Assembly (NCBI GenBank): GCA_003650425.1
Contig: QMPP01000002.1
Location: forward strand, 1 to 40,090
DNA: 40,090 nt
Source of the DNA: Bacteroidota bacterium
Lineage (GTDB): Bacteria > Bacteroidota > Bacteroidia > Bacteroidales > F082
Direction: 5' to 3'
A model generated the notes under the pieces. The model was not told the DNA's origin and did no database searches. It saw only the letters and a list, made by a program, of their open reading frames with translations. Position numbers and translations under genes: made by a program. Positions 18,368-26,454 of the stretch are shown here, in pieces; the stretch's first letter is position 1; each line of letters begins with the position of its first letter.

Positions 18368-19564
18368 ATGCCACAATTATCAAAAAAGGGGCAAATGATG
18401 CCCGAGTCACCCATTCGTAAATTGGTGCCTTATGCCGAGGAAGCCAAAGCTAGAGGGACAAAGGTGTATCACCTTAACATTGGCCAGCCCGATATCGAAA
18501 CACCCGAAGTTGCCTTGAATGCCGTAAAAAATTATGACCCGAAAGTAATTGCTTACAGCCACTCTGCCGGTATGCTTTCGTTAAGGCAAAAACTTACCGA
18601 GTATTACAAATCTGTTGATATCGATGTAACTGCCGACGAGATTATTGTTGGCGCCGGAGCCTCCGAAGCTTTGTTGTTTGCTTTTCAGTCTATTATGGAT
18701 CCCGACGATGAAGTAATCATACCGGAACCTTTTTACGCCAACTACAATGGGTTTGCCACCAATGCGGGTATCAAGGTAAAACCCATCTTTTCTGATATTG
18801 AAACGGGATTTGCCCTGCCTCCCATCGAAGAGTTTGAAAAAAATATTACCGAAAAAACCAAGGCTATCCTGGTTTGTAACCCCAACAATCCCACGGGCTA
18901 CCTGTACTCGAAAGAGGAGCTGGAAACCTTGCGTGATATTGTAAAAAAACACGACCTTTTCCTGATTGCCGATGAAGTGTATCGTGAGTTTGTTTACGAT
19001 AACCATACACATTTTACGGCCATGCATCTTAAAGGTATCGAAAACAACGTAATTTTAATTGATTCGGTTTCTAAGCGTTACAGCGCCTGCGGTGTGCGTA
19101 TCGGTTGGATGATTTCAAAAAACAAAGCGGTGATAGCCACGGCACTCAAGTTTGCCCAGGCACGGTTGAGCCCGCCAACTTTCGGACAAGTAGCTGCCGA
19201 AGCAGCTGTTGATACTCCAGACGAGTATTTTGAAGCCGTGATGAAAGAGTACGTCGCACGTAGGAACGCGGTGGTTGAAGGAATCAACAAAATAGAAGGT
19301 GCTTATTGCCCCAATCCGGCAGGTGCCTTTTACGTGGTGGCTCGCCTACCCATTGATGACTCCGATAAATTTTGCAAGTGGCTGCTGGAAAATTTCTCCT
19401 TTGAAAATCAAACGGTGATGCTGGCACCGGCAACAGGCTTTTATTCAACACCCGGAAAAGGAACAGATGAAGTACGTATTAGTTACGTACTCAACGTTGA
19501 TGATTTAAAAAGCTCGGTAAAAGTTTTGGGCGAAGCCTTAAAAGTTTACCCGGGAAAAAAATAG
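18368..19564 (+). CDS. Pyridoxal-phosphate aminotransferase, class I/II
   Basis: A 398-residue PLP-dependent aminotransferase of fold type I, aspartate-aminotransferase-like. Family residues are visible: HLNIGQPD near the N-terminus; the phosphate-binding turn GAGASEA (95-101); NPNNPTG (171-177); the ring-stacking aspartate in IADEVYREF (Asp202); the Schiff-base lysine Lys236 in SVSKRYSACGVRIGW; and the carboxylate-binding arginine near the end in DEVRISYVL. The substrate (aspartate, alanine or aromatic acids) cannot be decided from sequence alone. The ATG at 18368 is preferred over the in-frame ATG at 18323, which lies inside the terminator hairpin and adds 15 residues unlike the family. No -7 box is visible between terminator and start. 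Confidence 0.92.
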   Translation: MPQLSKKGQMMPESPIRKLVPYAEEAKARGTKVYHLNIGQPDIETPEVALNAVKNYDPKVIAYSHSAGMLSLRQKLTEYYKSVDIDVTADEIIVGAGASEALLFAFQSIMDPDDEVIIPEPFYANYNGFATNAGIKVKPIFSDIETGFALPPIEEFEKNITEKTKAILVCNPNNPTGYLYSKEELETLRDIVKKHDLFLIADEVYREFVYDNHTHFTAMHLKGIENNVILIDSVSKRYSACGVRIGWMISKNKAVIATALKFAQARLSPPTFGQVAAEAAVDTPDEYFEAVMKEYVARRNAVVEGINKIEGAYCPNPAGAFYVVARLPIDDSDKFCKWLLENFSFENQTVMLAPATGFYSTPGKGTDEVRISYVLNVDDLKSSVKVLGEALKVYPGKK

Positions 19565-19589
19565 CACTTCTGTCATTTAATAATTCTAT

Positions 19590-19597
19590 TATCTTTG
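19590..19597 (+). promoter_or_regulatory. -7 box for the small lipoprotein gene
   Basis: TATCTTTG, an exact TAnnTTTG match, lies 37 nt before the ATG at 19635. The 13-mer TCTATTATCTTTG here recurs at the promoter after the PD40 gene. Confidence 0.6.
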
Positions 19598-19634
19598 AAA
19601 ACTTAATTTATTTTTTAACCAAACACTTTTTTTT

Positions 19635-20183
19635 ATGAACAAATTCAAATTTTTATCTGTTATCATTATCGGAGCTTTATTAGTTACTTTTTCATCGTGT
19701 GATAAAGTTACCGATTTGGCTGACATTACCTTTGATACCTCCCTTAGCTCCAATATTAGTGCTACATCAGCAGGTGAAACAAGAGCCGACACTACTTATG
19801 CCTTTAGCGGCTCTGCCATTGTTGACCCCACGTCAGATTCAACCATCAACAAATATTGGGATAATCTTAAAAGTTGGAATATCCAAAAAGTTACCCTGAA
19901 AGTTAAAACCATTTCGCAAGATGCCACCATGACAGAAGGCCATCTAATTGTTAAAGACAACAACACGGAAGATGTGCTTTTTACCGCTGATGCCACCGGA
20001 TTTCCGTTAACAGCAGGAACCGTTATTATGGAAGTTACCAGTGGCGACTGGGTCGGTACCGAAGCAGCATTAATGGCACAGCATTCGCTTTTTATTTCCA
20101 TTGATGGCGCTTTAGACCAGCCAAACGTTGACGTTACTTTTACCGTTGTAGTCGATTCAAAGGTTACTGCCAACCCGTTGTAA
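19635..20183 (+). CDS. Hypothetical lipoprotein
   Basis: A 182-residue putative lipoprotein. The signal peptide ends in a lipobox, TFSSC, with the acylated cysteine at residue 22. The mature part is acidic, Thr/Ser/Val-rich and predicted mostly beta (for example KVTLKVKTISQDATMTEGHL and VDVTFTVVVDSKVTANPL), suggesting one or two beta-sandwich domains. I recognise no named family. It has its own promoter and converges on a bidirectional terminator shared with the YCF48 gene. A copy of the window's palindromic repeat lies 16 bp after the stop. Confidence 0.8.
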   Translation: MNKFKFLSVIIIGALLVTFSSCDKVTDLADITFDTSLSSNISATSAGETRADTTYAFSGSAIVDPTSDSTINKYWDNLKSWNIQKVTLKVKTISQDATMTEGHLIVKDNNTEDVLFTADATGFPLTAGTVIMEVTSGDWVGTEAALMAQHSLFISIDGALDQPNVDVTFTVVVDSKVTANPL

Positions 20184-20199
20184 TACCGAAACGCTATTA

Positions 20200-20264
20200 G
20201 AAGTTGTTTAAAGTTAACTTAATGGTTACAAAAGGTAAAACGTTTAAAATCAGAAAACAACTTC
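20200..20264. repeat. Short copy of a palindromic MITE-like repeat
   Basis: 65 bp bounded by GAAGTTGTTT and its complement AAACAACTTC, and flanked on both sides by ATTA (20196-20199 and 20265-20268), a possible 4-bp target duplication. Bases 20200-20257 match the left arm of the longer copy at 38865 with two substitutions and one indel. It looks like an internally deleted copy. Confidence 0.75.
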
Positions 20265-20267
20265 ATT

Positions 20268-20307
20268 AAAAAAACCACGGCCATCACATTTTGACCGTGG
20301 TTTTTTT
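20268..20307. terminator. Bidirectional intrinsic terminator
   Basis: Seven A, then CCACGG (20275-20280), a 14-nt loop, CCGTGG (20295-20300) and seven T. The A/T tracts work on both strands, between the convergent lipoprotein (plus) and YCF48 (minus) genes. Confidence 0.8.
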
Positions 20308-20312
20308 ATGTT

Positions 20313-22418
20313 CTATTGTATCACGACCTTACCCAGCCGGTTTCCCCCGGAGGAGCACACCTTTACCAGATAGATACCGCTTTGCAACGATGACACATCA
20401 AGATTACAAGATGCTGCTTTATTTAAGCTCTCCTTTTCAATTACCTTTTGTCCTGCCATATTATAGACCTCGAGTGAAAATAGTTTTTCTGATTTATTGA
20501 GCAGGGATATCGTTACAATATCTACTGCCGGATTTGGCGAAATAGCCAAAACATCCTCATTGCTTCCATCAGTCTCGTCGATACCCAAGAACGAATACCA
20601 GGCAACCAAACCCGTATTTCCGGCCAGCCATCCCTGATACTCATTAAGAAAATAAAGATCGTTAAGATAGACATCAAAATAGGATGCAAAATTCCAGGTA
20701 GCACCACCATCAACAGTATGCCAAACTGTTTTTTGCGACAAGTACCAACCCTCCTGATCGCTTACAAAATAAACTTTCCCCGAATAGGCTTCCTCGTCAA
20801 AAGTATATGACTTTTCCCAAGAGATGCCGCCATCGGCTGATTTAAACAAAACGCCCTCTTTTGTTGAAGCATACCCTTCATTTTCGTTTAAAAAGAAAAT
20901 ATCCAGTGGTTGATAAATTACCCCGCCGTCATCCAACGTTGACAGCTGCCATTCGTTACCGCCATCAACTGTTCGTAAAATTTGCTTTCCATCGTAATCA
21001 ATTATCCAACCTCTGTTCTCATTTAGAAAAAAGAGGTTTGTGAAATCATAATCCTGGGTAAAGCTCACCTGATTCCAGGAGATGCCGCCGTCCATTGTTT
21101 TAACCAGCACGCTACTATCGTCGCACAAGTAACCAACCTGACTATTTACAAATTGCATATCAACATATCTTACGGAAATATCAGGTACGTCACTATTCGA
21201 CCAGGAAACACCCGCATCAACGCTTTTCATCATTTGCCCATCGGTACTTAAGAAAAAACAGGTATTCGCATCAAGTACTTGCATTTTATAAATACGGGTA
21301 AAAGCATTCAGGGTATCCAGACTCCAGGAAACGCCTTGATTCAACGTGTGCATTATCCCTCCGGTTGCCACCGTAAAGTTAGTAATGGCAAAGCCTTCCG
21401 CATCATTAAAAAAGCCGATTTGCTTAACATTTTGTGTAAGCCCTTTACTCATCTTCTCCCATGTTTGGCCTCCGTCAATAGATTTAATAATCAACCCGTC
21501 AAAACCAACTGCCACCAAATGATTATCGGCACCACTGGCAAAGGCACGTAATGTAGAAAGATAACTATTACCGATATCAATGGGGTCTCCCCACGTTTCA
21601 CCGCCATCATCAGTTTGGATTACCGCTCCTCTCGATAGCACAACCCCTCTTTGATGATCGAAAAAATGTACCCCTTTATAGCTGGCATAACCAATATCAT
21701 GATGTGTCCAGCTATAACCACCATCAGTAGTTTTAAGCAACTCCCCGTCTTCTCCGCAAACCCAGCCTGTATCGGCATCTAAAAAAGTAATTTTGCTATA
21801 ATTTGAATTTTCTTCGGGCGTAGTTTCCGTCCAGGTTAACCCCCCATCATCGGTAACCATGATATAGCCATTGTCGTTACCAACTAATGCGCCCCCGACC
21901 GCACAGCCATGAAGCTCATCGGTAAAAGCAACGCTATTAAACCCGTTATTCTGATTTATGTTGCTCATAATTCTATTCCAGTGTTCGCCGCCATCGGTCG
22001 TTTTAAAAATGATTTTATAGGTTCCCACTATCCAGCCAGTATCATGATTGATAAAATAAACATCGGTCATATCGCCCAGCCAATTAGGTTTTACCTGTTT
22101 TTCCCATTTTTGACCAGCATCAGTAGTGTGATAAATATCACTCCAGCCAACAGCCCACCCCTCATTTTCATCGATAAAAAAGATGCTCCACATAGATTCG
22201 GTATTGTTGCTGTGCTGTAAATCCCAATGAGCACCGCCATCGACAGTATGCAAGATAGTGCCGTTGAATCCGACAACCCAACCTACCTGATCGGAGAGGA
22301 AAAAATCTCCCTTCAGATTATTGGTGGTTGGAAAGGGACTTCGTATTTCCCACTCCATCTGACCATACGCTACCACCGTAAAAGAAAGCAAAAAGAAAAC
22401 TACCATTAATTTTTTCAT
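20313..22418 (-). CDS. Secreted YCF48/BNR-type beta-propeller protein with T9SS tail (paralogue 1)
   Basis: A 701-residue secreted protein from the ATG at 22418 (signal peptide MKKLMVVFFLLSFTVVAYGQ); a longer frame to 22484 adds residues without signal character. The body consists of more than ten repeats of the form GWAVG...ILHTVDGGAHW and ILRTVDGGNEW, the YCF48/BNR pattern of beta-propellers. The last 75 residues form a type IX sorting domain: ISPNPAVDIVTISL, LEVYNMAGQKVIEKE, LQSGIYLVKV, GKVVIQ. In this phylum such tails route proteins across the outer membrane for release or anchoring. YCF48 itself is a photosystem II assembly factor, but these bacterial relatives have no known role; binding or display is inference. 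It is a tandem paralogue of the next gene. Confidence 0.85.
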   Translation of the reverse strand: MKKLMVVFFLLSFTVVAYGQMEWEIRSPFPTTNNLKGDFFLSDQVGWVVGFNGTILHTVDGGAHWDLQHSNNTESMWSIFFIDENEGWAVGWSDIYHTTDAGQKWEKQVKPNWLGDMTDVYFINHDTGWIVGTYKIIFKTTDGGEHWNRIMSNINQNNGFNSVAFTDELHGCAVGGALVGNDNGYIMVTDDGGLTWTETTPEENSNYSKITFLDADTGWVCGEDGELLKTTDGGYSWTHHDIGYASYKGVHFFDHQRGVVLSRGAVIQTDDGGETWGDPIDIGNSYLSTLRAFASGADNHLVAVGFDGLIIKSIDGGQTWEKMSKGLTQNVKQIGFFNDAEGFAITNFTVATGGIMHTLNQGVSWSLDTLNAFTRIYKMQVLDANTCFFLSTDGQMMKSVDAGVSWSNSDVPDISVRYVDMQFVNSQVGYLCDDSSVLVKTMDGGISWNQVSFTQDYDFTNLFFLNENRGWIIDYDGKQILRTVDGGNEWQLSTLDDGGVIYQPLDIFFLNENEGYASTKEGVLFKSADGGISWEKSYTFDEEAYSGKVYFVSDQEGWYLSQKTVWHTVDGGATWNFASYFDVYLNDLYFLNEYQGWLAGNTGLVAWYSFLGIDETDGSNEDVLAISPNPAVDIVTISLLNKSEKLFSLEVYNMAGQKVIEKESLNKAASCNLDVSSLQSGIYLVKVCSSGGNRLGKVVIQ

Positions 22419-22532
22419 AATATATTGGTTTAGATAAGTTAGAATCGAAAAAAAGATATTCGGAATTATTTTACATAAATCCATTTATTGCTATCATTTT
22501 TTAATAACGCGACAATCTTTCGTAATCGCAGC

Positions 22533-24641
22533 TTATTGCACAATAAATTTAGCCAGTTTTTCTCCAAGCGAAGAAGTCACTTTAACCACATAGGTTCCTT
22601 TAGATAACGACGATACATCGAAATTAGTATGACCGATAGCATGGCCTTTACTCGAATGCAGCACCACCTGTCCCATCATATTATAAATCTCAACCGAGTT
22701 TATCTTCTCCGAGTTATTCGAAAGTTCAACCCTGATATATTTTGATGCCGGATTAGGATATACCAGCAAGGCAGATGTATTTTTATCCAACTCGGCCACC
22801 CCGACATGCGACAGATGCAAAGCTATTAGCCCGTTAAACCCACAGAGCCAGCCATACCCATTATTAAAAAAGAAATAGTTTGTTATGCCTCCGTCCAAAT
22901 TAAAATACTGGCTGTCAACCCACGTTTCTCCTCCATCAAGGGTGTGAAACACTCGAGAATCCTTAAAATACCATCCTTCCTCTGTATTTATAAAATGTAT
23001 TTTTGACCTGAAGGAACCGCTAAATACAAAAAACTGTTGCCAGGAATCTCCACCATCGGTAGTTTTAAAAAGCACCCCCTCCTTTGTAGATGCATACCCT
23101 GTATCGGCATTGATAAAACTGATAGCTTGCGGCTCAAACACAAAGCCATCTTCGGTTAACTGTGAATAATACCAGTCGTTTCCACCCGACCTTGTCCGCA
23201 GAATGGTTTTGCTGTTTAGGTCGATAAGCCAGCCAAGATGTTCATCAAGAAAAAATAACGATGTAAAATTGTAATCATCTGTAAAGTTAACCTGTTGCCA
23301 GGTAGTACCACCATCAGTAGTTTTTACCAATACGCTATGGTTACCACACATATAGCCATTATCCTGATCTAAAAACTGTAGATCGTAATAGGTGGTAATC
23401 GTATCAGGAACATCAGTTAATATCCAGCTGTCGCCATTATCAACCGACTTCATCATTTGTGAATTTTCATTTAGCAAAAACCAATCTCCATTCTCTGAAA
23501 ATATCCTGTAAAAAGGGCCATTGTCAATAATAGTATCTTCTACCCATGTGTAGCCACCATCGTGTGTACGCATCATTTTACCATGCCAAAAGCCCGTAGT
23601 GGCAATCCCTTCTAACGCGTTGAAAAACCCTAAACTATAGAATGATAAATCCTGCCCCTTGCTCAATTTTTGCCATGTAATACCCCCATCAACCGTTTTT
23701 GCTATAGTCCCCTCAGAGCCAACCGCAACCAGTTGATTATAAGCGCCACAGGAAAAAGATGTTAACAACGTATTGCTACCAAGACCAATTTGAGCCACCG
23801 AGTCCCAGGTTTCTCCTCCGTCAAATGTTAAACGCACCATATCATAGTCTTCCACCAAAAGTACCCCTCGTTGTTCATCAAAAAAGTAAATATCATTGTA
23901 GTGCTCGTAGGCAACCAAATTATGTTCCGTCCAAGAGTTACCACCGTCAACCGTTTTATACAGCTGTCCGTTTCCTGAAACCCAGGCGGTATTGGCATTA
24001 ATATATGTTACTTTATTAAGACTTTTTGCATCCGGAGGCGTTTTATCAGTCCAGGTAAGCCCCCCATCGTTTGTTACCATCAGCAACCCCGGGCTCTCGC
24101 TTGAGAGACCGCCACCCACGGCACATCCATCAAGTGAATCGCCAAAGCAAACGCTGAAAAAATGTAAGTCGTGATGTGAGTCACTTATTATCCTGTTCCA
24201 ATGTTCGCCGCCATCGGTTGTTCGCAAAATTATTTTATAATACCCTACAATCCATCCGGTATCATGGTTGATAAAAAAGACATCATTCAGGTCGCCAGGC
24301 CAGCTTGGTTTAACCTGGGTTTCCCAGCTTTCACCCCCATCGGTTGTATGATAAATTTTACTCCAGCCCACAGTCCAGCCCTCAAGCGTATCAATAAAGA
24401 AAACGCCACTTAACAGCCCGCCATCACTACTCTCATGCCTCGTGTCCCAGGTAATTCCCCCATCGGAAGTATGCATTACAATCTCCATGTTACCTACCGC
24501 CCAGCCATTCTGAGCAGTGGGAAAAGAGACACTATTAAGTGTTTGGATGGTAGGCGTTGGGCTTAATTGTTGCCAGTCGTTTTGAGCAACTGCCAGTAAA
24601 ACCATCAAAATAAAGGAAAATAGAAATAAAGTTTTTTTCAT
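22533..24641 (-). CDS. Secreted YCF48/BNR-type beta-propeller protein with T9SS tail (paralogue 2)
   Basis: A 702-residue protein from the ATG at 24641 (signal peptide MKKTLFLFSFILMVLLAVAQ). It is collinear with the downstream paralogue: identical repeat order, shared phrases such as YKIILRTTDGGEHWNRI and FINHDTGWIVG, and nearly equal length. Repeats with TxDGGxxW extend to about residue 620. A type IX sorting tail follows: VYPNPASKYIRVEL, VEIYNMMGQVVLHS, LSKGTYVVKV, AKFIVQ. A minus-strand -7 box 28 nt upstream selects this ATG over the longer frame to 24671. The leaders of both genes are also alike, so the duplication included the 5' region. The 114-bp gap between the pair holds no recognisable terminator. 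Confidence 0.85.
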   Translation of the reverse strand: MKKTLFLFSFILMVLLAVAQNDWQQLSPTPTIQTLNSVSFPTAQNGWAVGNMEIVMHTSDGGITWDTRHESSDGGLLSGVFFIDTLEGWTVGWSKIYHTTDGGESWETQVKPSWPGDLNDVFFINHDTGWIVGYYKIILRTTDGGEHWNRIISDSHHDLHFFSVCFGDSLDGCAVGGGLSSESPGLLMVTNDGGLTWTDKTPPDAKSLNKVTYINANTAWVSGNGQLYKTVDGGNSWTEHNLVAYEHYNDIYFFDEQRGVLLVEDYDMVRLTFDGGETWDSVAQIGLGSNTLLTSFSCGAYNQLVAVGSEGTIAKTVDGGITWQKLSKGQDLSFYSLGFFNALEGIATTGFWHGKMMRTHDGGYTWVEDTIIDNGPFYRIFSENGDWFLLNENSQMMKSVDNGDSWILTDVPDTITTYYDLQFLDQDNGYMCGNHSVLVKTTDGGTTWQQVNFTDDYNFTSLFFLDEHLGWLIDLNSKTILRTRSGGNDWYYSQLTEDGFVFEPQAISFINADTGYASTKEGVLFKTTDGGDSWQQFFVFSGSFRSKIHFINTEEGWYFKDSRVFHTLDGGETWVDSQYFNLDGGITNYFFFNNGYGWLCGFNGLIALHLSHVGVAELDKNTSALLVYPNPASKYIRVELSNNSEKINSVEIYNMMGQVVLHSSKGHAIGHTNFDVSSLSKGTYVVKVTSSLGEKLAKFIVQ

Positions 24642-24668
24642 AATCTTTTGGTTTAGACAAGTTAAGGT

Positions 24669-24676
24669 CAAAGGTA
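24669..24676 (-). promoter_or_regulatory. -7 box for YCF48 paralogue 2
   Basis: CAAAGGTA reads TACCTTTG on the minus strand, an exact TAnnTTTG match. It gives a leader of about 23 nt to the ATG at 24641. Confidence 0.55.
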
Positions 24677-24814
24677 ATAATAATCAAACAAAATCTACCA
24701 TCCATCCTGCTTAATTATTCCTTACTGTTCCGGTAAACTCACCGCTGCCTCTTTTCAGCATACCAACCAGCAAGAGCAACATTCTTTTTTCCTATCATAA
24801 CAAAATGGTTTTAA

Positions 24815-25483
24815 TCACTTCTTGCGAATGTTCGAATAGGTAAAGTCGATGGTTATTTTTCCTTCGTAAACCCTTGAGCTTTCAACATCATCGTACAACG
24901 CTACCGGATTCAGCAAAATATTCTGTTCGTGAGGCAATGTATAGTTAAAGGTATAGAACAACCTTGAAGGAAGCAAATCGGTGCCGGATTGATAGGAGTA
25001 ATGATAAACAAATTCACTCCCGTCTTTTTCGGAAACAAAAACCCTTCGCACCATGTAGGTTTCAACATCAACCCAGATAGTGTATTGCGAAACCAAAGTG
25101 GTGGTATCGTAAGGATGCAACTCCACCACCTTGCATTGATGATGGTTCACCATTTCGACACCCCGGTCGATGGTTTTAAAATTGGCTCGGAGTAAAAATC
25201 GTGTTACCGGCGTAAGCTTCTGTTTTGGCAACACCGTGAATTGATAGGTAGAAATTGAATAGTGCGCCGGCCACTTAAAAAACATCTTCCCGCGAGTAAC
25301 GGGTATCTTTAGCAAAGGGATTTCGGAATTGACGGTAAAAACCGCTTGATAGTTTTTAATGCTATCGAGCCTGTGATTATAATTCTCGACATACGAAAAG
25401 GCGTCGCCGGCTTGTGAAAATGCCTGAAATGAAAATATCAAGCTGGTAATGAATAATGCCGTACATAACAGGTTTCTTTTCAT
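24815..25483 (-). CDS. LolA-like/DUF1571-like periplasmic protein
   Basis: A 222-residue exported protein with signal peptide KRNLLCTALFITSLIFSFQA (cleaved near FSQ). The mature part has the layout of LolA/LolB-fold proteins: an N-terminal helix (DSIKNYQAVFTVNSEIP), then alternating antiparallel strands including GKMFFKWPAHYSI, YTIWVDVETYMVRRVFVSE and FVYHYSYQSG. LolA carries lipoproteins across the periplasm. However, similar folds occur in several Bacteroidota proteins with other or unknown roles, so the specific function is uncertain. There is no FtsK gene beside it, the frequent neighbour of true LolA in this phylum (from memory). It stands alone on the minus strand, 134 bp after the ABC-2 permease. 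Confidence 0.65.
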   Translation of the reverse strand: MKRNLLCTALFITSLIFSFQAFSQAGDAFSYVENYNHRLDSIKNYQAVFTVNSEIPLLKIPVTRGKMFFKWPAHYSISTYQFTVLPKQKLTPVTRFLLRANFKTIDRGVEMVNHHQCKVVELHPYDTTTLVSQYTIWVDVETYMVRRVFVSEKDGSEFVYHYSYQSGTDLLPSRLFYTFNYTLPHEQNILLNPVALYDDVESSRVYEGKITIDFTYSNIRKK

Positions 25484-25528
25484 GTGTTTATCCTTTTTTT
25501 ACTGAATAGACAATATTACAACTAAAAT

Positions 25529-25549
25529 CGTACACGCGTACACACACGT
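25529..25549. other. Alternating pyrimidine-purine tract
   Basis: Twenty-one consecutive bases alternate pyrimidine and purine, mostly CA/CG/TA steps around ACGCGT. It lies in the gap between the ABC-2 permease stop and the LolA-like start. Such tracts can adopt left-handed DNA; any role is unknown. Confidence 0.6.
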
Positions 25550-25617
25550 TATACAAAATCAATTGTTATAATGCCTAATGACTTACATTTTTCTTGTTTT
25601 GTCATGAATATTTCTTT

Positions 25618-26448
25618 TTAATCCAGTATCTCCTGTTTACTGAAAATCATAACCGAGGCGGTGTAAAATATCAAAATGTGAACCACCAGCACAATGGCAT
25701 CGAAGGTTAATTTCATCCAGTCGATGGGAGTGGTAAAAAACTGCGACCACGAAGTGAAATAGGAGGTAAATAAAAAGGGTTTTACACTATCGAACAACGA
25801 AAAATCAAGGCTCGATACAAAATATAAAATCACAATCACCGAAACCGTTGATAAAATTGCCTTGGTACTGTTTTTGTAAAGAACCGAAAAGAGCAAAGAA
25901 AGTGAAACAACCGTTAGCAGCATCAGAAAATAAAAAAGGTAAGCTAGTGCAAAGCTAAGTAACGCCTGATTGGAGGTTAACACGAAAAATTTACCATTGT
26001 CGAAGGCCAGCAGTTCGCCACTTCCAAAAATTATCAATCCGCCGCCGAGGCTTAGCGCTGCCATAAAAAGCACCACGATAAGCACATACAGTTTAGCAGC
26101 CATAAAACGAGCGGTAAAAAATCCGGTTTTAGAAACCTTACGCGAAAGCACCATCCGAAGAGTTCCGCCCGATTTTTCCTCTGAAATCATGCCTCCGGTA
26201 ACAAAAATAACCATCAACCCCACAAAGAGCCACAAGGCATGAAACAACTGAAAAGCGAACAGATTGCCATTGATAAGTTTTCCTTCGAAAGAGACTCCTT
26301 TTCCAAAAGTACTTAACAGCGAATCGTAGTATTCCTGCCCCTCGAAAGCAAAAGCCAAACTAAAAACCAGCATCAAAATAAATATTACCAGCAGCACTAT
26401 TTTAGCATAGGAGCGGGTAAACATTTTATATATTTCTTGTAACATCAT
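25618..26448 (-). CDS. ABC-2 type transporter permease
   Basis: A 276-residue inner-membrane protein with about six hydrophobic helices. A large extracytoplasmic loop follows helix 1 (FAFEGQEYYDSLLSTFGKGV). GGMISEEKSGGTLRMVLSRK lies after helix 2; the E-E/E-K-x-G-T-L pattern is the coupling element of ABC-2 permeases and contacts the ATPase. It starts 6 bp after the ATPase gene on the same strand, making a standard two-gene exporter operon. The substrate is unknown. Its length and the adjacent BcrA-like ATPase fit the multidrug/antibiotic or lipid exporter branches (inference). Confidence 0.87.
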   Translation of the reverse strand: MMLQEIYKMFTRSYAKIVLLVIFILMLVFSLAFAFEGQEYYDSLLSTFGKGVSFEGKLINGNLFAFQLFHALWLFVGLMVIFVTGGMISEEKSGGTLRMVLSRKVSKTGFFTARFMAAKLYVLIVVLFMAALSLGGGLIIFGSGELLAFDNGKFFVLTSNQALLSFALAYLFYFLMLLTVVSLSLLFSVLYKNSTKAILSTVSVIVILYFVSSLDFSLFDSVKPFLFTSYFTSWSQFFTTPIDWMKLTFDAIVLVVHILIFYTASVMIFSKQEILD

Positions 26449-26454
26449 GGCAGA

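Noticed and set aside
20313-24641. Regular repeats in the YCF48 genes considered as a possible CRISPR-like or satellite array
   Set aside because: The periodicity is at protein level (propeller blades in frame) with divergent DNA, not identical repeats with spacers.
24719-24790. A 23-residue minus-strand frame (MLLLLVGMLKRGSGEFTGTV...) after the LolA-like gene
   Set aside because: Too short, no similarity that I recognise and no promoter box. The surrounding gap shows nothing else.
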